The translations under genes were made by a program, and so were the position numbers. Under the pieces are notes generated by a model, which did not search any database, was not told where the DNA came from, and worked only from the letters and a program-made list of their open reading frames with translations. From the NCBI RefSeq assembly GCF_964204645.1, contig NC_134032.1, positions 9,914,275-9,978,274 of the forward strand: DNA of 64,000 nt, given 5' to 3'. This document shows positions 47,401-59,400 of this stretch, piece by piece. Numbering within the stretch: the stretch's first letter is position 1; every line of letters starts with the position of its first letter. Origin of the DNA: Tubulanus polymorphus (Eukaryota > Nemertea > Palaeonemertea > Tubulaniformes > Tubulanidae).

Positions 47401-50400
47401 TTCTAGTACCTGGGAAATAATAAGACCCTAGAAATATGGGGGGAGGGAGGTTTGGTAGGGTGGTCAGCATAATGCATTATTACAATCCCCTTAGTTGTGT
47501 AATCATAGTTGGAGACATGTTAACCCTTGTTTAATTACCCAGGGATTTCTTTCTATGGACTTCTATTAATTCCTAACTGTAAGACTATGTCCTTCAGCGA
47601 GCAGCCTGGCATACAAGTACATACCTCTCGAGCTCGGTAGTTTGCGGAGAATTCGACTAGAGGGTCTTGTATCCGAAAATTAAAATGAACTAATTTTGGC
47701 CGTAAAGTTAAAAATCTAAGTAATCATCGAACTGGCTCGTATGTCCATCAAATACGGCATTGAGAAATTAGCTCTTTTTAAGTCTTCAAAGCCTATAGTC
47801 AAATTCATCTGATATAAATATGAAACCGGCCCTGATTATGTCTGACTCAACTCTGAAATGTTAATTCACGCGAACTTGAGTGGATTTATTTTTATCTATC
47901 GTGCGTGGGACTTTTTAACGAGTGACGTCGAGATCTAGAACGACTTTTAATCGCGATACAGTTTTTTCGTCGAACTTAGTTCGAGAAGCGAAGTACGACC
48001 GAGAACTACTGATTCGAAAAAATCGGAGAGAAAAGCAGTTGATGTTCTTCTTTTTGTTTATTCGTCGGAAAAAGTTTGATTTACGAAATTCGATTTGTTG
48101 TTCTTTTGGAGCCCGCGTCGATTAACTAGGAAAAACTGAAAAATCCGGAATTTATTCGTCTAAGTTTGTTAATATTTCCGAAAAGCTTTTCAACGATTCG
48201 AAAAAAAAACCTTCCAGTTGCTATTAGACTTTCAACCGAGGATTTTTGCTGAAAAAACGAAAATTCACGTAATTTCAGAATATTTTTGAAATTTTTCGGA
48301 TATCAGAAAACTCGGTCATATCGGATATAGTGACGACATTATGGGATATTACGAGAAAACTTCTCGCTTCGTGCGATTACAGAGTTGTCCACCGTCTGCC
48401 GAGACCAAGGTGGCCACGGCGGCGGCGGCCGTGCGGATATCCGAAAACGAGTTCGGTTTCGACGAAATCGAAAAGTTGCGACATTTATGGACGATATCGC
48501 GCTCGCCGTCGTGGCCCGTCGTCGCCGTGCGGCGGCGGCCGTCGACGACGCGCCGGTATTCACAACTTGAATTTGACGTTTTACGTAAACTCGAAGGTGG
48601 GTCGATTCAGTGTTTCTTCCACCCCCTCCAAACTCCCCCCCCCCTGATGATGTCTCTTATCTCTATCCACTCTTCCCACTACTGTCACTTTTCTTCCTTC
48701 TCTCCCGCGCTCAAACCTTTCTTCCTATCTTTTCTCTCCCTTTTATCCCTTTCTTCTTGAGTTCTTGCCTTTCCCCTCCCTCCCTCGCCTCTTGCCTCAT
48801 AATGATTGCCACTTACCTGGTAGGAGGAAAAAGTCAAATCTTTCTACCAATCTTTTCTCTCCCCTTTATCCCTCTCTTTCTATCATGAATCCACGCCTTT
48901 CCACTCTCCCTCACTCGCCCTTGCCCCATCAGGTGGACCGCTTACCTGGAAATGAGGAAAAGTATTTGGTGCGGGGATTTTCTTTTCTAGAAAAAAGTCG
49001 GAGATTATTTAGGGAGTTTCGTAAAAAAAGCTAAAGATCACGGAATAGTCGGGTAAGAAGCGAGTCAAACAAAAGCGGCCAGCCTGTTGGGCTTTCTCTC
49101 TACAATTCCCCTGCCCTCTACCTTAAGGACGCCTTGCGACTCGATGCGATTGTAGAACACCGCGTTGCAATATGGCGGCGTAGGTCTTAGGGTGACTGGC
49201 ATTCGTGGAGAAAGGCCGACCTACGCAAGCCTTTATCTCCATCACATCTCAGTATCCCTCTGAACCTTTCCCTATCTCTCCATCTCTCCCTCTTTCCTAC
49301 CTTTGCTTCGTTTATCTGAACTAACGAGACCCCGGTGTTTAACGGGTTAATAACTGCGGGAGAAAGTCAAATTTGAGCTGGTCGTGTGTTTAGTAACTGT
49401 GTATATATTTGAGTTGTATACAGTCGATAAACAGCTATGTTTATTAATTATAGCTGAATTATGTCATTTGATATGCCACTCTAGCGGGTGCGGGACGGGA
49501 GGGCGGGACCTGTGAGGAGTACCGCAGGATATTAGCTTTTCATTCTCGATGCTGGCATAATTGATGAAGCAACTGTTTACTGGTTAAACCTGTCATCGAA
49601 ATAGTTCAGATTTCGGATAATTTGACGAGATGGAGAGATATGAGAGGGCGGGAATGAGATGGTGAGAGGGAGGAAGGGAGAGCCAGGGAAAGGGAGGGGA
49701 AGGAGAGAAGAGGGAGAAGGATGAGATGATTTTATAGGGAAAGAGAAGGATATTGTCCGATCATGTCTGCACCCCCTCGCCCACCCCCGTAATTTCAAAG
49801 GAATCCCTTAAATGTCAACGTTAATATTCATTCTAAAAAGTCTAAAAAAGATCAACCTTTTCCGGTGAAAATGCAATTTATGCCAAAGGAAATTTTTTCT
49901 GACAAGCCTCAAGCAGAATACCTTCAATTGTACCGGATTTAGAAGAAAAAAACATGCCTTAAAGAGCTGGCAGTTCGCCGGCATATGGCCCATTCCTCAG
50001 AACACCTCCCTTCATAATCCTCTAGATCTGTCCTTATGCAGGGTCAACTCTAACCAACTTAACAGCTTAACTGGCCCCTGGAGAACTCAGGGAATTTGAA
50101 CATGCTTTTGTTCGAATACCTGGATTCATAAAAAATGAATGAATGAATGAATGAATGAATGAATGAATGAATATATTGTAACACAATGAATTCGGAACTT
50201 TCTCCGATTGCCTGTAGATTCATACGCGGCAGAATTAGTTGTGGATCACAATATCCGTGATAAAACAATAAGAGTAAAATCCCGCAATAAATGAGTGGCT
50301 ATCAATTCATTTATCGTGGCATTTTACTCTCTTCATTCGGGGAATGTTGCGCCATATGTTACGTGGAAAATTGAGCGTTGACCTAAGCGGGGAAAGTCGC

Positions 50401-53400
50401 CGGCCTGTCGTGAATTCACGCTGAAATTGTTTTATATAGTATAAATCTCAATTGAAGATAATGTGTACATTCGGATGGGCTAAGAATTGACCTCATGTTC
50501 ACTCTTAGTGGAAGGAGTAATTTGAAGTTTCAGTGAAGTGCGCTGTTGTTTGTAACCGCAGTGTTGGTTCGTTTGTCCGTTCGTTCATTACAGATGTGCC
50601 CTCAAAGAGTCACAGCTTACGATGATGATATCGTATTGATTTATCTGCCTCTTCCCGCTCGGTTGCGGTGGCGTTGATGTTGACAGCGACGATGACAGCC
50701 TGGTTGTGAAATACTGACGGTCTGCGAAATCTATACACATACGAACGCATTCACAGATTGTTTATATCACTGTCTAGCAGATGTACTCCGACTGAGAGGC
50801 TTAGCACTGAAAGACTGGGATATTGACTATACGTCCATGCTGGTTGAGGAGAGAGGGGGAACCTGGAGATATGAGGCTAGACACAGAAAGGGAGTTGTAC
50901 AAGTGTGATAGGGATATAGAGAAAATATGTAGGATAGTCGAGAGACAGGACAGGGGCGGATCGAGAGGCCAATTTTGAAAGACTTGTCATATCCCAAAAC
51001 GGCACTTTGATGTCCACGAACGCGATATTATGTGTACTGCGGCAATTATCTTTGTTCATATAATAGAAAAGGGCACTCAAAAAATGATTTGATGGACTTT
51101 TACATGTTGCCCTGGATCCTTCCCTGCAGGAGAGAAGAGATGGACAGAGGGAAGAGTTTGCGCTGGAGTTGAGGAGAGGAGGGAGAAAAGGGCAGAGAGA
51201 TAGAGAGAATGTGGAGAGGAGGAAGAGACGTAGGAAAAGTTGAATTGCTCTTGGCCATTTTTAGCCCACCTCGTCCCAGCGGGCTATTGCATTCACTTTT
51301 CGTTCGTTCGTCTATTGACGGAATCGGGTTATTTCGGGAAGTTTTCAAGGGGGTGTTGAATATTGAAATGCCATATCGTCAAGCGTTTCACCTAGGCAGG
51401 CGTCCTCGGATTGTCAAGCATTGTGGGCACGGCGTCAAGGGAGTGCTAGTTTCCTCGGTTATTTCTCCTAGATTAGTATAGACGAGGTAAAGGTGAGGAA
51501 AGTGAGGTAGATGTGGAGAACGAGGGACGGTAAAGAGGAGAGTCATGACAGTAATAAAGAGTTGTTGAGGTTAAGAGGAGGTTATGACAAAGCGAGGTCG
51601 CACGAAGCGCGTTGAAGAGACGTAGCCCGATAGATATATCTGAGGTAATTCTCTGATATATCCCGCGCTATCTCGCGAATGCAGAACGACTATTAATAGC
51701 GGCGAATGCATTAGTAAATGCGGGCGCGCACGTATATCCCCGCGCGGAGGCGATCTGAGACTGGCAACAACGCTTTAATCCCGTAATAACGAGTCCTTGA
51801 GATCGGACGAACACACGTCCTCAGTCAGTGGCCTCGATTATGTAGATTACTTTCTATGATATTTCTATATTATTATTATCATTATTACTGTTATGAGGAT
51901 GAGAGTCAAATTTACAGGTTTTAAAACTATCTCTGTCTCGATGAAAATGGCCGCATCAGTGATAAAGCAGGGATCCGCACACCCGAGACTACCCCCTATA
52001 AATCAACCCCTGCCTCACTTTCTCAAGTGGATGGCTCCGAGAATATCAAAGCATATACCGAAACATGGAAGGGTGAATCGGGGTGAATCGCTTACGTCCA
52101 TCGCGGAATCTTTCGTTTCTGGATTTATATTTTTCGTTTTTTTTTCTTCATATTTTCGTTAGACTCGGCCGACAGCGGAGGTCACAACAACGCTACCGCC
52201 GCCACCGGTCACAACAACCACAAGAAACTATGTAAACAGATAACGCGGCCGGCCGGCTGCGTCGACTACGAGGTGAAATCGACGGACACGCTCGCGAAGA
52301 TCGCCGCGCTATTCGACACGACGCCATCGGAGCTGGCAAAATTGAACCGCCTGTCGGCGCGCATCGTCTTTCAAGGACAGGTACGTATCGTAGGGGTGTA
52401 AGGGTGTAGGTGGCGCGTAAAAGTCGATGTCGCTGAAACCAGTTTCTCGACAACAACAGTTTTAACCTGTTCAGCGTCGACTAATTCATACCCTTTTGGA
52501 AATTCAAAATTTTGAAAATTCCACCCCCACCGGTTGATTAAGGGGTATACCGCTATGGATAAATCATCCGCTAGAGTTTTAAGATCTAACGATCAATCCG
52601 TGCTAGTCATTCCCCGTGTTTAGCCGGACATAAGATCCTTCGCGTACTCTGCCCCAGTACTCTGGAATAATTTACCTCTAGTCCAATTAAATCTAGTCCA
52701 ATTCTTCAATTGATGTTTTTAAATCTCGTCTCAAAACCCATTCGTTCATCGAAGCCTTTGATTAAACCAGTTTTAGTTGTCTCTTTTTTTATGTTCGCTT
52801 TTTATATATAACGTAAAGCCGATGAGCATATTTTATATGGATTTTAAGCTGAATAAATAATTATTATTATTGAATTATTATAATATATATATATATATAT
52901 ATAATATAATATATATAAGACAAGTCGAGGGTTAATCCAGAACAGGTCAATGAATAACATATATATATTTTTCCCACCAGCTGCTTTTAATGTGTGCCTG
53001 CATTTACGTACTTCGTACATTGTAGTTGAGAATGAAACAGGTGTTCCTCGATCCCGATCTCAACGATAATAATTCCTATTTCGATGCTCATTCCTTCGTT
53101 TATTGATCGCGTTATGTTAACATTATCGTTCTAATTTTTCGCCGTGTTGCAGATTTTATACATTCCCGACAAAGAGGGTGAATTGCTACAGAATGGAAGC
53201 GACAGTCAGGCGTCGACGCCGACCAGCCCGATTAAAGTTACGCCGCAACCCGCCGCCATCGTCGTAAGTATAACATACGTCCTCGCGTCTGCCTGGTTAA
53301 CAACTGGGGGCTGGTTTTAACATAGACCTCGACCAGCGCGATCCCGTTGCACAGTTCTCGGTTAAATTTGACTTAAGTCTTGGGTTAACATTTACTCACA

Positions 53401-56400
53401 ATTGTGGAACAGGGCACAGGAGTTAAATCTAATATGACTCATTGAAGTGAGAGAGGGTGGTTTTTGAGATCAGGGCAGTGACTGGTGAAGGAGAGGGACG
53501 GCAGAAGAGGGAAGAAAGAATAAAAGGTAGATAGATGGAAGATAGGAGGTAGTGAGGGAGTGAAGACAGGTATAGAGAGGGAGAGGGAGAGGGATGTAAC
53601 AGAGAGAGAGAGGAAGGGGGAAAGAAATGGAGAGTGAGGAAGATAGGACAGGTATAGGAAGAGGGAAAGTAAGAGCGAGGGAGAGAGGGAGCGAGGTACA
53701 GAGAGAGCAGGATAAGGAGAGAATGAGGGTTAAGGAAATGAAGAGGGAGAAAGGGAGAGGGAGAAAGGTATAGAGATGCAGAAAGAGTGAGGGATCAAAA
53801 AAGGGACAGGGAGAGGGAGTGAGGTTCAGAGAGATGGGACAGAAAGAAAGGGAGACCGATGCTATTGTTCTTCGTCGGTTCCACCTTTATCTAGATTATA
53901 ACTATTTTGCACATCTGTCACATCGTACAGTTTGTATAACTGCACATATTGACCGGTATTATGAAACTAGTGTTGAAAAATATTGTTTACGCATATCATA
54001 CGCGCATATATGGCCACTCAAACTGGAGAGATGATGTTGAAGCACGTATAGGACTGTATGGGTGTTTCAAAACTGTATGTGAAGTCGTTACGAAAAAGAT
54101 GGCTGCTTCTACGAAATGCGAAAAGCGACTTTCTCTTTGAATCCCCTTATGACATCATTCCAGATGATCCTTCGGTTTAGATGGAGCCTATGAGAGTTAT
54201 TTGATGCTGCTCATTTCTTGGAATGACTTGATGATGTCTTAGGCAGTCTTATCTTCTGGAAGTATCCGAAGGTGTATTTCGACGATGTCGTAGGCGGATT
54301 TACGCGGACAGCCATATTTCATCGAGAGCGTTCGCGGGAGCAATTCGATGATGTCACTGGGGGGAATTTCTACGGAGACGGGCCTATTTTCCGGAATTGT
54401 CCGTTAACGAAGCGACTGTCATTAGAATTGTTTGCCTTGCGGATTAATTGAATCAGTTAGATAATGTCCGGGGAGATATTTCCGTTGTGTTGCAGTCCGC
54501 ATCGCCGACAATATTTGACCTATCGCGCTATCATGTTATTAGTAAGTATCGTTTTGCGAATGAAGTCGTAAGCCTATAGCTCAGGTCAGTGGTAGTACGC
54601 GTGCACGTGATTGCCGATTCGTTTGTCTCGCGATCTTAAGGGTATTCCCCAGGAATCCTCGAGTCTTGTGGTTTGTTGACATGCCATTTTGAACGCTTGA
54701 AGTCATGTGGCGCAATACTCTCTTCTCCCATATTTTCTCCTTATCGGCCGGTTCACGTTCATAAACTGCAATAGGACTTACAATAGTAATCAGTTCATTT
54801 CTATAACTGCCGGGTCTGTTATTGTTAGCTCGATCATGATTTTAAAGATTTAGTAACGTGCAGGGTAGATAGGCGGCTGACCGGGTCAAGTTTTAAGCTC
54901 AGCGGAAATGAGAAACAAGGTATCAATTTTTTTGTCCGCTTCAATGTCACTCAAATAACATTAACAATAGAATGCACCGAAATTTCAAAACTTTCCCGAC
55001 CTCTGCGCGGATCCTATTTAACAGTTCGCCCTTCTCATTTCTTCGTGCGCTCCTGTAAAAGTATTCGAAGTCGGATCTCCGCCCCTGTACGTCTACTAAA
55101 ATGGCATGAAACGTTAATCAAGATTCAATTCATCGAACGTAAAGCTAAGCATACATCGACAAAGCGACTGGAGACAACTAGTTGCTAGTGAGTGAGTACC
55201 CCACGCACATCGAAAATTTAGTAAAAACCAGCAACTGCGTGGCTCATGCCGGTCGCTAGGTCCATAGCGCACACATCGACAGCAACTGAGATGTGGTTTA
55301 GCAAATATTCTTGAGGGCATCACAAGTCACGTGAAAAATAGCTTTGTTTTAGTCAGTTACAACCATGTGTTGTTGATTATGGAGCGCTCACATCGAAGGA
55401 TATGAGAGCAACTGAGTACAACTAGTTGCTCAAAAGAAGAACATGAGCAACTGGGTGGAACTGGAGATAGATGGACGCTAACCAGTCGTAAGCTCGCTCA
55501 CATCGACAAATTCGAGCAACTGATTGTATCCAGCCAGTTGCTCTCATGCGCCGAAAACTGCCTGGCAACTAGTTGTCTCCAATCGCAGTGTCGATGTGTG
55601 CTAGGCTTAAGATTTTCTCTATTTTGCGACGATCGAAAATCGACATCAATTGAAATAATGATTGGTCGGATATTCATTTGCTAGCGTTGTTCGATCTGAA
55701 AATGTATCGCGTTCTCGTTTGGCTAGAAATCGATACGAGCGATTGCTCGCCCGATATAAACATCGAAACGTCGATGAATGGATCCGCCGCTGAGGTCTTT
55801 TGTTTCGCGTTGTTTATTCGTAACGCTGCGTTAGTCGTGTTAAAAACTAGTTCAATTGTTATTGATTGCTGAAACGTTGCCAGATGGCAGCACTATCTAG
55901 ACTCATGATACGTATGTGTGATGCAATTATTCAGTGTGATGCAGGTTTTTCTGGATATTTCCAGCTTTTCCGATTTCGTGCGCAAGATAAATCGAATTCT
56001 AGATGTTAAAATCTGTTGTTTGCTTCAATCTAAATGTCGCTTGTCATTCAGTGATGTCATAGGGGGATTACAGAAGTGACCACCTTTTTTGGAAGGGTCC
56101 ATAGTAGTGATTTCATGATGTCATAAGGGGAATTATGGAAGCAATTCGATGTTGTCCTAGGTGGATTTTGGGAGACAGATTCGGTGTTGTCGGGGAGATT
56201 TATTGAAACATATGATGTCATTTAAGAATATCTGGAGGCATATTTGAAAATAACATGGGGAATTCATGGAACAGATTTGGTGATGTCATAGGGAGATTTA
56301 GGAAAACAGATTTGATGGTATCATAGGGGGATTTAAGGAAACAGACTTGATGATGTCATAGGGGATTTATGGAACAGATTTGATATCAAGGCGGAATGTG

Positions 56401-59400
56401 TGGAAACAGATTTGATGATGTCATGGGGGGATATTTGACTATGTGATGGCACAAATCAGGCTCTGTTATTGTTCGATTATAAACGAATCTGTATGATCTA
56501 TTTTTAGGAGACTCCTCCGTTGAGTCCGATATCTCCAGAGCGTCGCGCTCCTGGTTTAGCCGAGCGGATGAGTTTGCCGAACAGCCCAACAATCGAAGAC
56601 GATCATCTCACGCCGCGCCCCCTATCGGACGATGAGGCAAAACGATTAGATCGAGAATGTCACGAACGTTTCATTAAACTGAACGTTAAGCATATAACGG
56701 ACGGACTGGTGAGTCTCATCTCGGAACCAGTATCAAAACCGGTATTAATCCGTTCGATTTGTTCCAGGAACTAAGCGAACGTAGACTGGTCTTAAAATGC
56801 GTTCACTGCCGGCTACGAATATACTATCCGATGCACTTCGACTCTACTCTATCCATTATATAACTATTCGGCCAATGCTATGATACCTAGGGGCCGGTTT
56901 TATAGACTGGTATTATTATCTTTAACCCTCGGGCCAGTTGCATAGTCCTGGCTTAGACTGAACACCGGTGTTAGACCAACTTTGTTCCATAGCCAATCTA
57001 ACAACTGAAGACTAGTCTTAAGATTTAAGTCCACTTTTGGACTTACGCCACGTGCGTGCAACAGACCCCTGGGGTTAATTAAATTGAATATGAATTGAGC
57101 TGACCCTAGGGTTAAGGTTACCACCAGTATATAAAACCAGGCCCTGGAGCGCAATTGAATTCTGTCATCATGAAAAACTGTGCTGTGCAAATTTATATCT
57201 ATTATTGTTATTATTATGAATGATGATAATGATGAAATTTATTTAGGTAACGCTCCCCAGTACATAGTGGTTTACGTAAAATACATCATTATATTAAATC
57301 TCGATAAAACGTCATTTATGAATGATGGGTTTTGTCTATTTTGCAGGGAGTGGTAGCCGGCGTTTTGCTGGTGACTCCGAACGCGATCATGTTCGACCCG
57401 AACGTCTCCGATCCGCTGGTCATCGAACACAGCGCCGACATGTACGGAATGATAGCGCCGCTCGATACGGTCATCAGCGTTGCCATGTACCACGATATCG
57501 CGGCGATGAAACTGAAAAGCGCTCCGAAGTAAGATTTACGCGATGTTTCGCGATTTTTCGAAAGTTTAACAGTGCGACGGTTGTCAGTGATCTCAATAAA
57601 TAGTCACGCTTACTGAAAAATCAACCATATGCTACGTAACTCAGCACATTTGCTGCTGACTAGAAGTTACCACGTAGTTCCAGTTTAGCCATCATTGCGA
57701 CTATGAGTTATCTAGTAGTTCCAGTTCAGCCATCATTGCAACTATGAGTTATCTAGTAGTTCCAGTTTAGCCATCATTGCGACTATGAGTTATCTAGTAG
57801 TTCCAGTTTAGCCATCATTGCCACTATGAGTTATCTAGTAGTTCCAGTTTAGCCATCATTGCCACTATGAGTTATCTAGTAGTTCCAGTTCAGCCATCAT
57901 TGCAACTATGAGTTATCTAGTAGTTCCAGTTTAGCCATCATTGCGACTATGAGTTATCTAGTAGTTCCAGTTTAGCCATCATTGCGACTTTGAGTTATCT
58001 AGTAGTTCCAGTTTAGCCATCATTGCGCCTATGAGTTATCTAGTAGTTCCAGTTTAGCCATCATTGCGACTATGAGTTATCTAGTAGTTCCAGTTCAGCC
58101 ATCATTGCCACTATGAGTTATCTAGGCGTTCCAGTTTAGCCATCATTGCCACTATGAGTTATCTAGTAGTTCCAGTTTAGCTATCATTGCGACTTAGAGT
58201 TATCATGGCATCAGGTTAAGCTTTTGAATATCAATGTTTTTATCGGAAACTTTTAGTTTATCAATATGTAAGATTGTTAAGGTTCTAGGGTTGGTTACTC
58301 TGCTTATCTCGTGCATCAGCCTCCTGTTATGGTGAAAGATAGGCTTCATGACAATTCCTTTTTCTCCCTCGCCGTGTTCACTCCCCCTCTCTTCCTTTTT
58401 CTCTCCCTCTAGCTCGCTTTGTCTCCTATCTCTACCACTTGCTTTCTCCTTCCCTCTCACTGTCTCTCTTCCTCTATCTGCCCCACCCTCCCATTCACTT
58501 CCACCCCATTTTCTCCTCCCTGCTGTTACAACATGTATTGTAAATCAGCCCCCCCCCGCCTCCAGTTTAATACCCTAAAGCACCAGCTGTGACTATTCAA
58601 CAGAGCATAATTGATAGCCATTTGATAGATTTGTCTCATTTCACCAGGTGTCGATAATAGCCAATAATTAATATGTAATGCATTAGAATAATATCAGTTT
58701 AATACTGTTGAATTTGTAACGTTTAAAAAGCCGCCTGCTTCGATTTACCCTTGCCTATACATGGGAGCCCAGTTTTATAGAGCTGTACTGACACTTAATA
58801 CCCAGACTTAACCAGTTTAGTAAAGCCGGTGATATCTTATACATAAAGAAATGCCTCGTATCCAGTTCCATAGTTGTGAGCGAAGAGTTTTTAGGATCAA
58901 CTGTGTTGATCCTTTTAGAATGGTTCTGAGAGTTATTTTCTGTTAGCTCTTGGTGGCACAAATTGTAACCAATGGCAAAATCTCTTTTTTTCCCCAATCT
59001 GCCAATGGATGCTTGAACTTGTTTCATGACTCACAGAGTAAGCCATTCAGAACAGCATCCCTTTCCTCAGCAGAACTGTGGAAGACTGGATCAAGATTTT
59101 GATATTTCATGCATGAATTACTCAAATTGAGTGTTGTATAGTGTTTTTATGCACAATATTTTTCGTGTCGTTATTTGTTGTTCTCTGTATTTCAGGGAGT
59201 TACAGCAGAACATTCCCAAACCGGAGGTGTATCACACGAAGGACTGTCCGGTGGCTCAGGCTCGCCTCGAACGTCGGAGCAAACGTTTACGAGACGCCTC
59301 CGAGTCGAGCAGCGACGCTTCCGATTTGCTGAACGTAATCGCCGCAACCGCACCGACGTTGAAATGTTCGTGCACGGAAGAGAACTTGGCAGCGATGGCC

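Larger units (their letters stand above)
34202..48340. other. OXR1 intron between exon 34059 and alternative exon 48341
   Basis: No phase-compatible exon with good splice sites was found. Contents are repeats: GA-rich array, (TA)n, (AGC)n, CTGGTA array, two TTAA MITEs, the long-arm element (40640-42398), the 41-bp array at 42765, a copy of the 65-bp minisatellite (44262), another TTAA MITE (45532) and the iterated-terminus element (46017-46721). GC-richer open stretches at 37700-38100 and 38960-39300 lack matching phase or family resemblance. Confidence 0.4.
48597..52162. other. Intron between alternative first exon and LysM exon
   Basis: Contains pyrimidine-rich (48608-48930) and purine-rich (49625-49750, 51125-51245) tracts, a (GAAT)n microsatellite and a hAT-like MITE (50951). 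An open stretch at 51893-52162 runs into the LysM acceptor but has a stop at the acceptor and no donor. Confidence 0.4.
52163..53263 (+). other. OXR1: LysM-coding exon pair of the OXR1-type gene
   Basis: Exon 52163-52380 codes for a His/Asn/Ala linker, then VDYEVKSTDTLAKIAALFDT and TPSELAKLNRLSARIVFQGQ; exon 53153-53263 completes the fold with ILYIPDKE. This is a full LysM motif (Y-V-x-x-x-D-T-L-x-x-I-A, N-x-L, Q-x-L-x-I-P) broken by an intron just before the last strand. In OXR1/NCOA7 proteins LysM precedes a GRAM-like domain, as here. Confidence 0.9.

Noticed and set aside
51893-52162. 89-codon open frame running into the LysM exon
   Set aside because: It ends in a TAG formed by the acceptor itself and lacks a donor; best read as intron.
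54575-54660. tRNA-like A box (TAGCTCAGGTCAGTGGTAG)
   Set aside because: No B box at the right distance, no acceptor-stem pairing and no foldable T arm; at most a tRNA-derived SINE relic.
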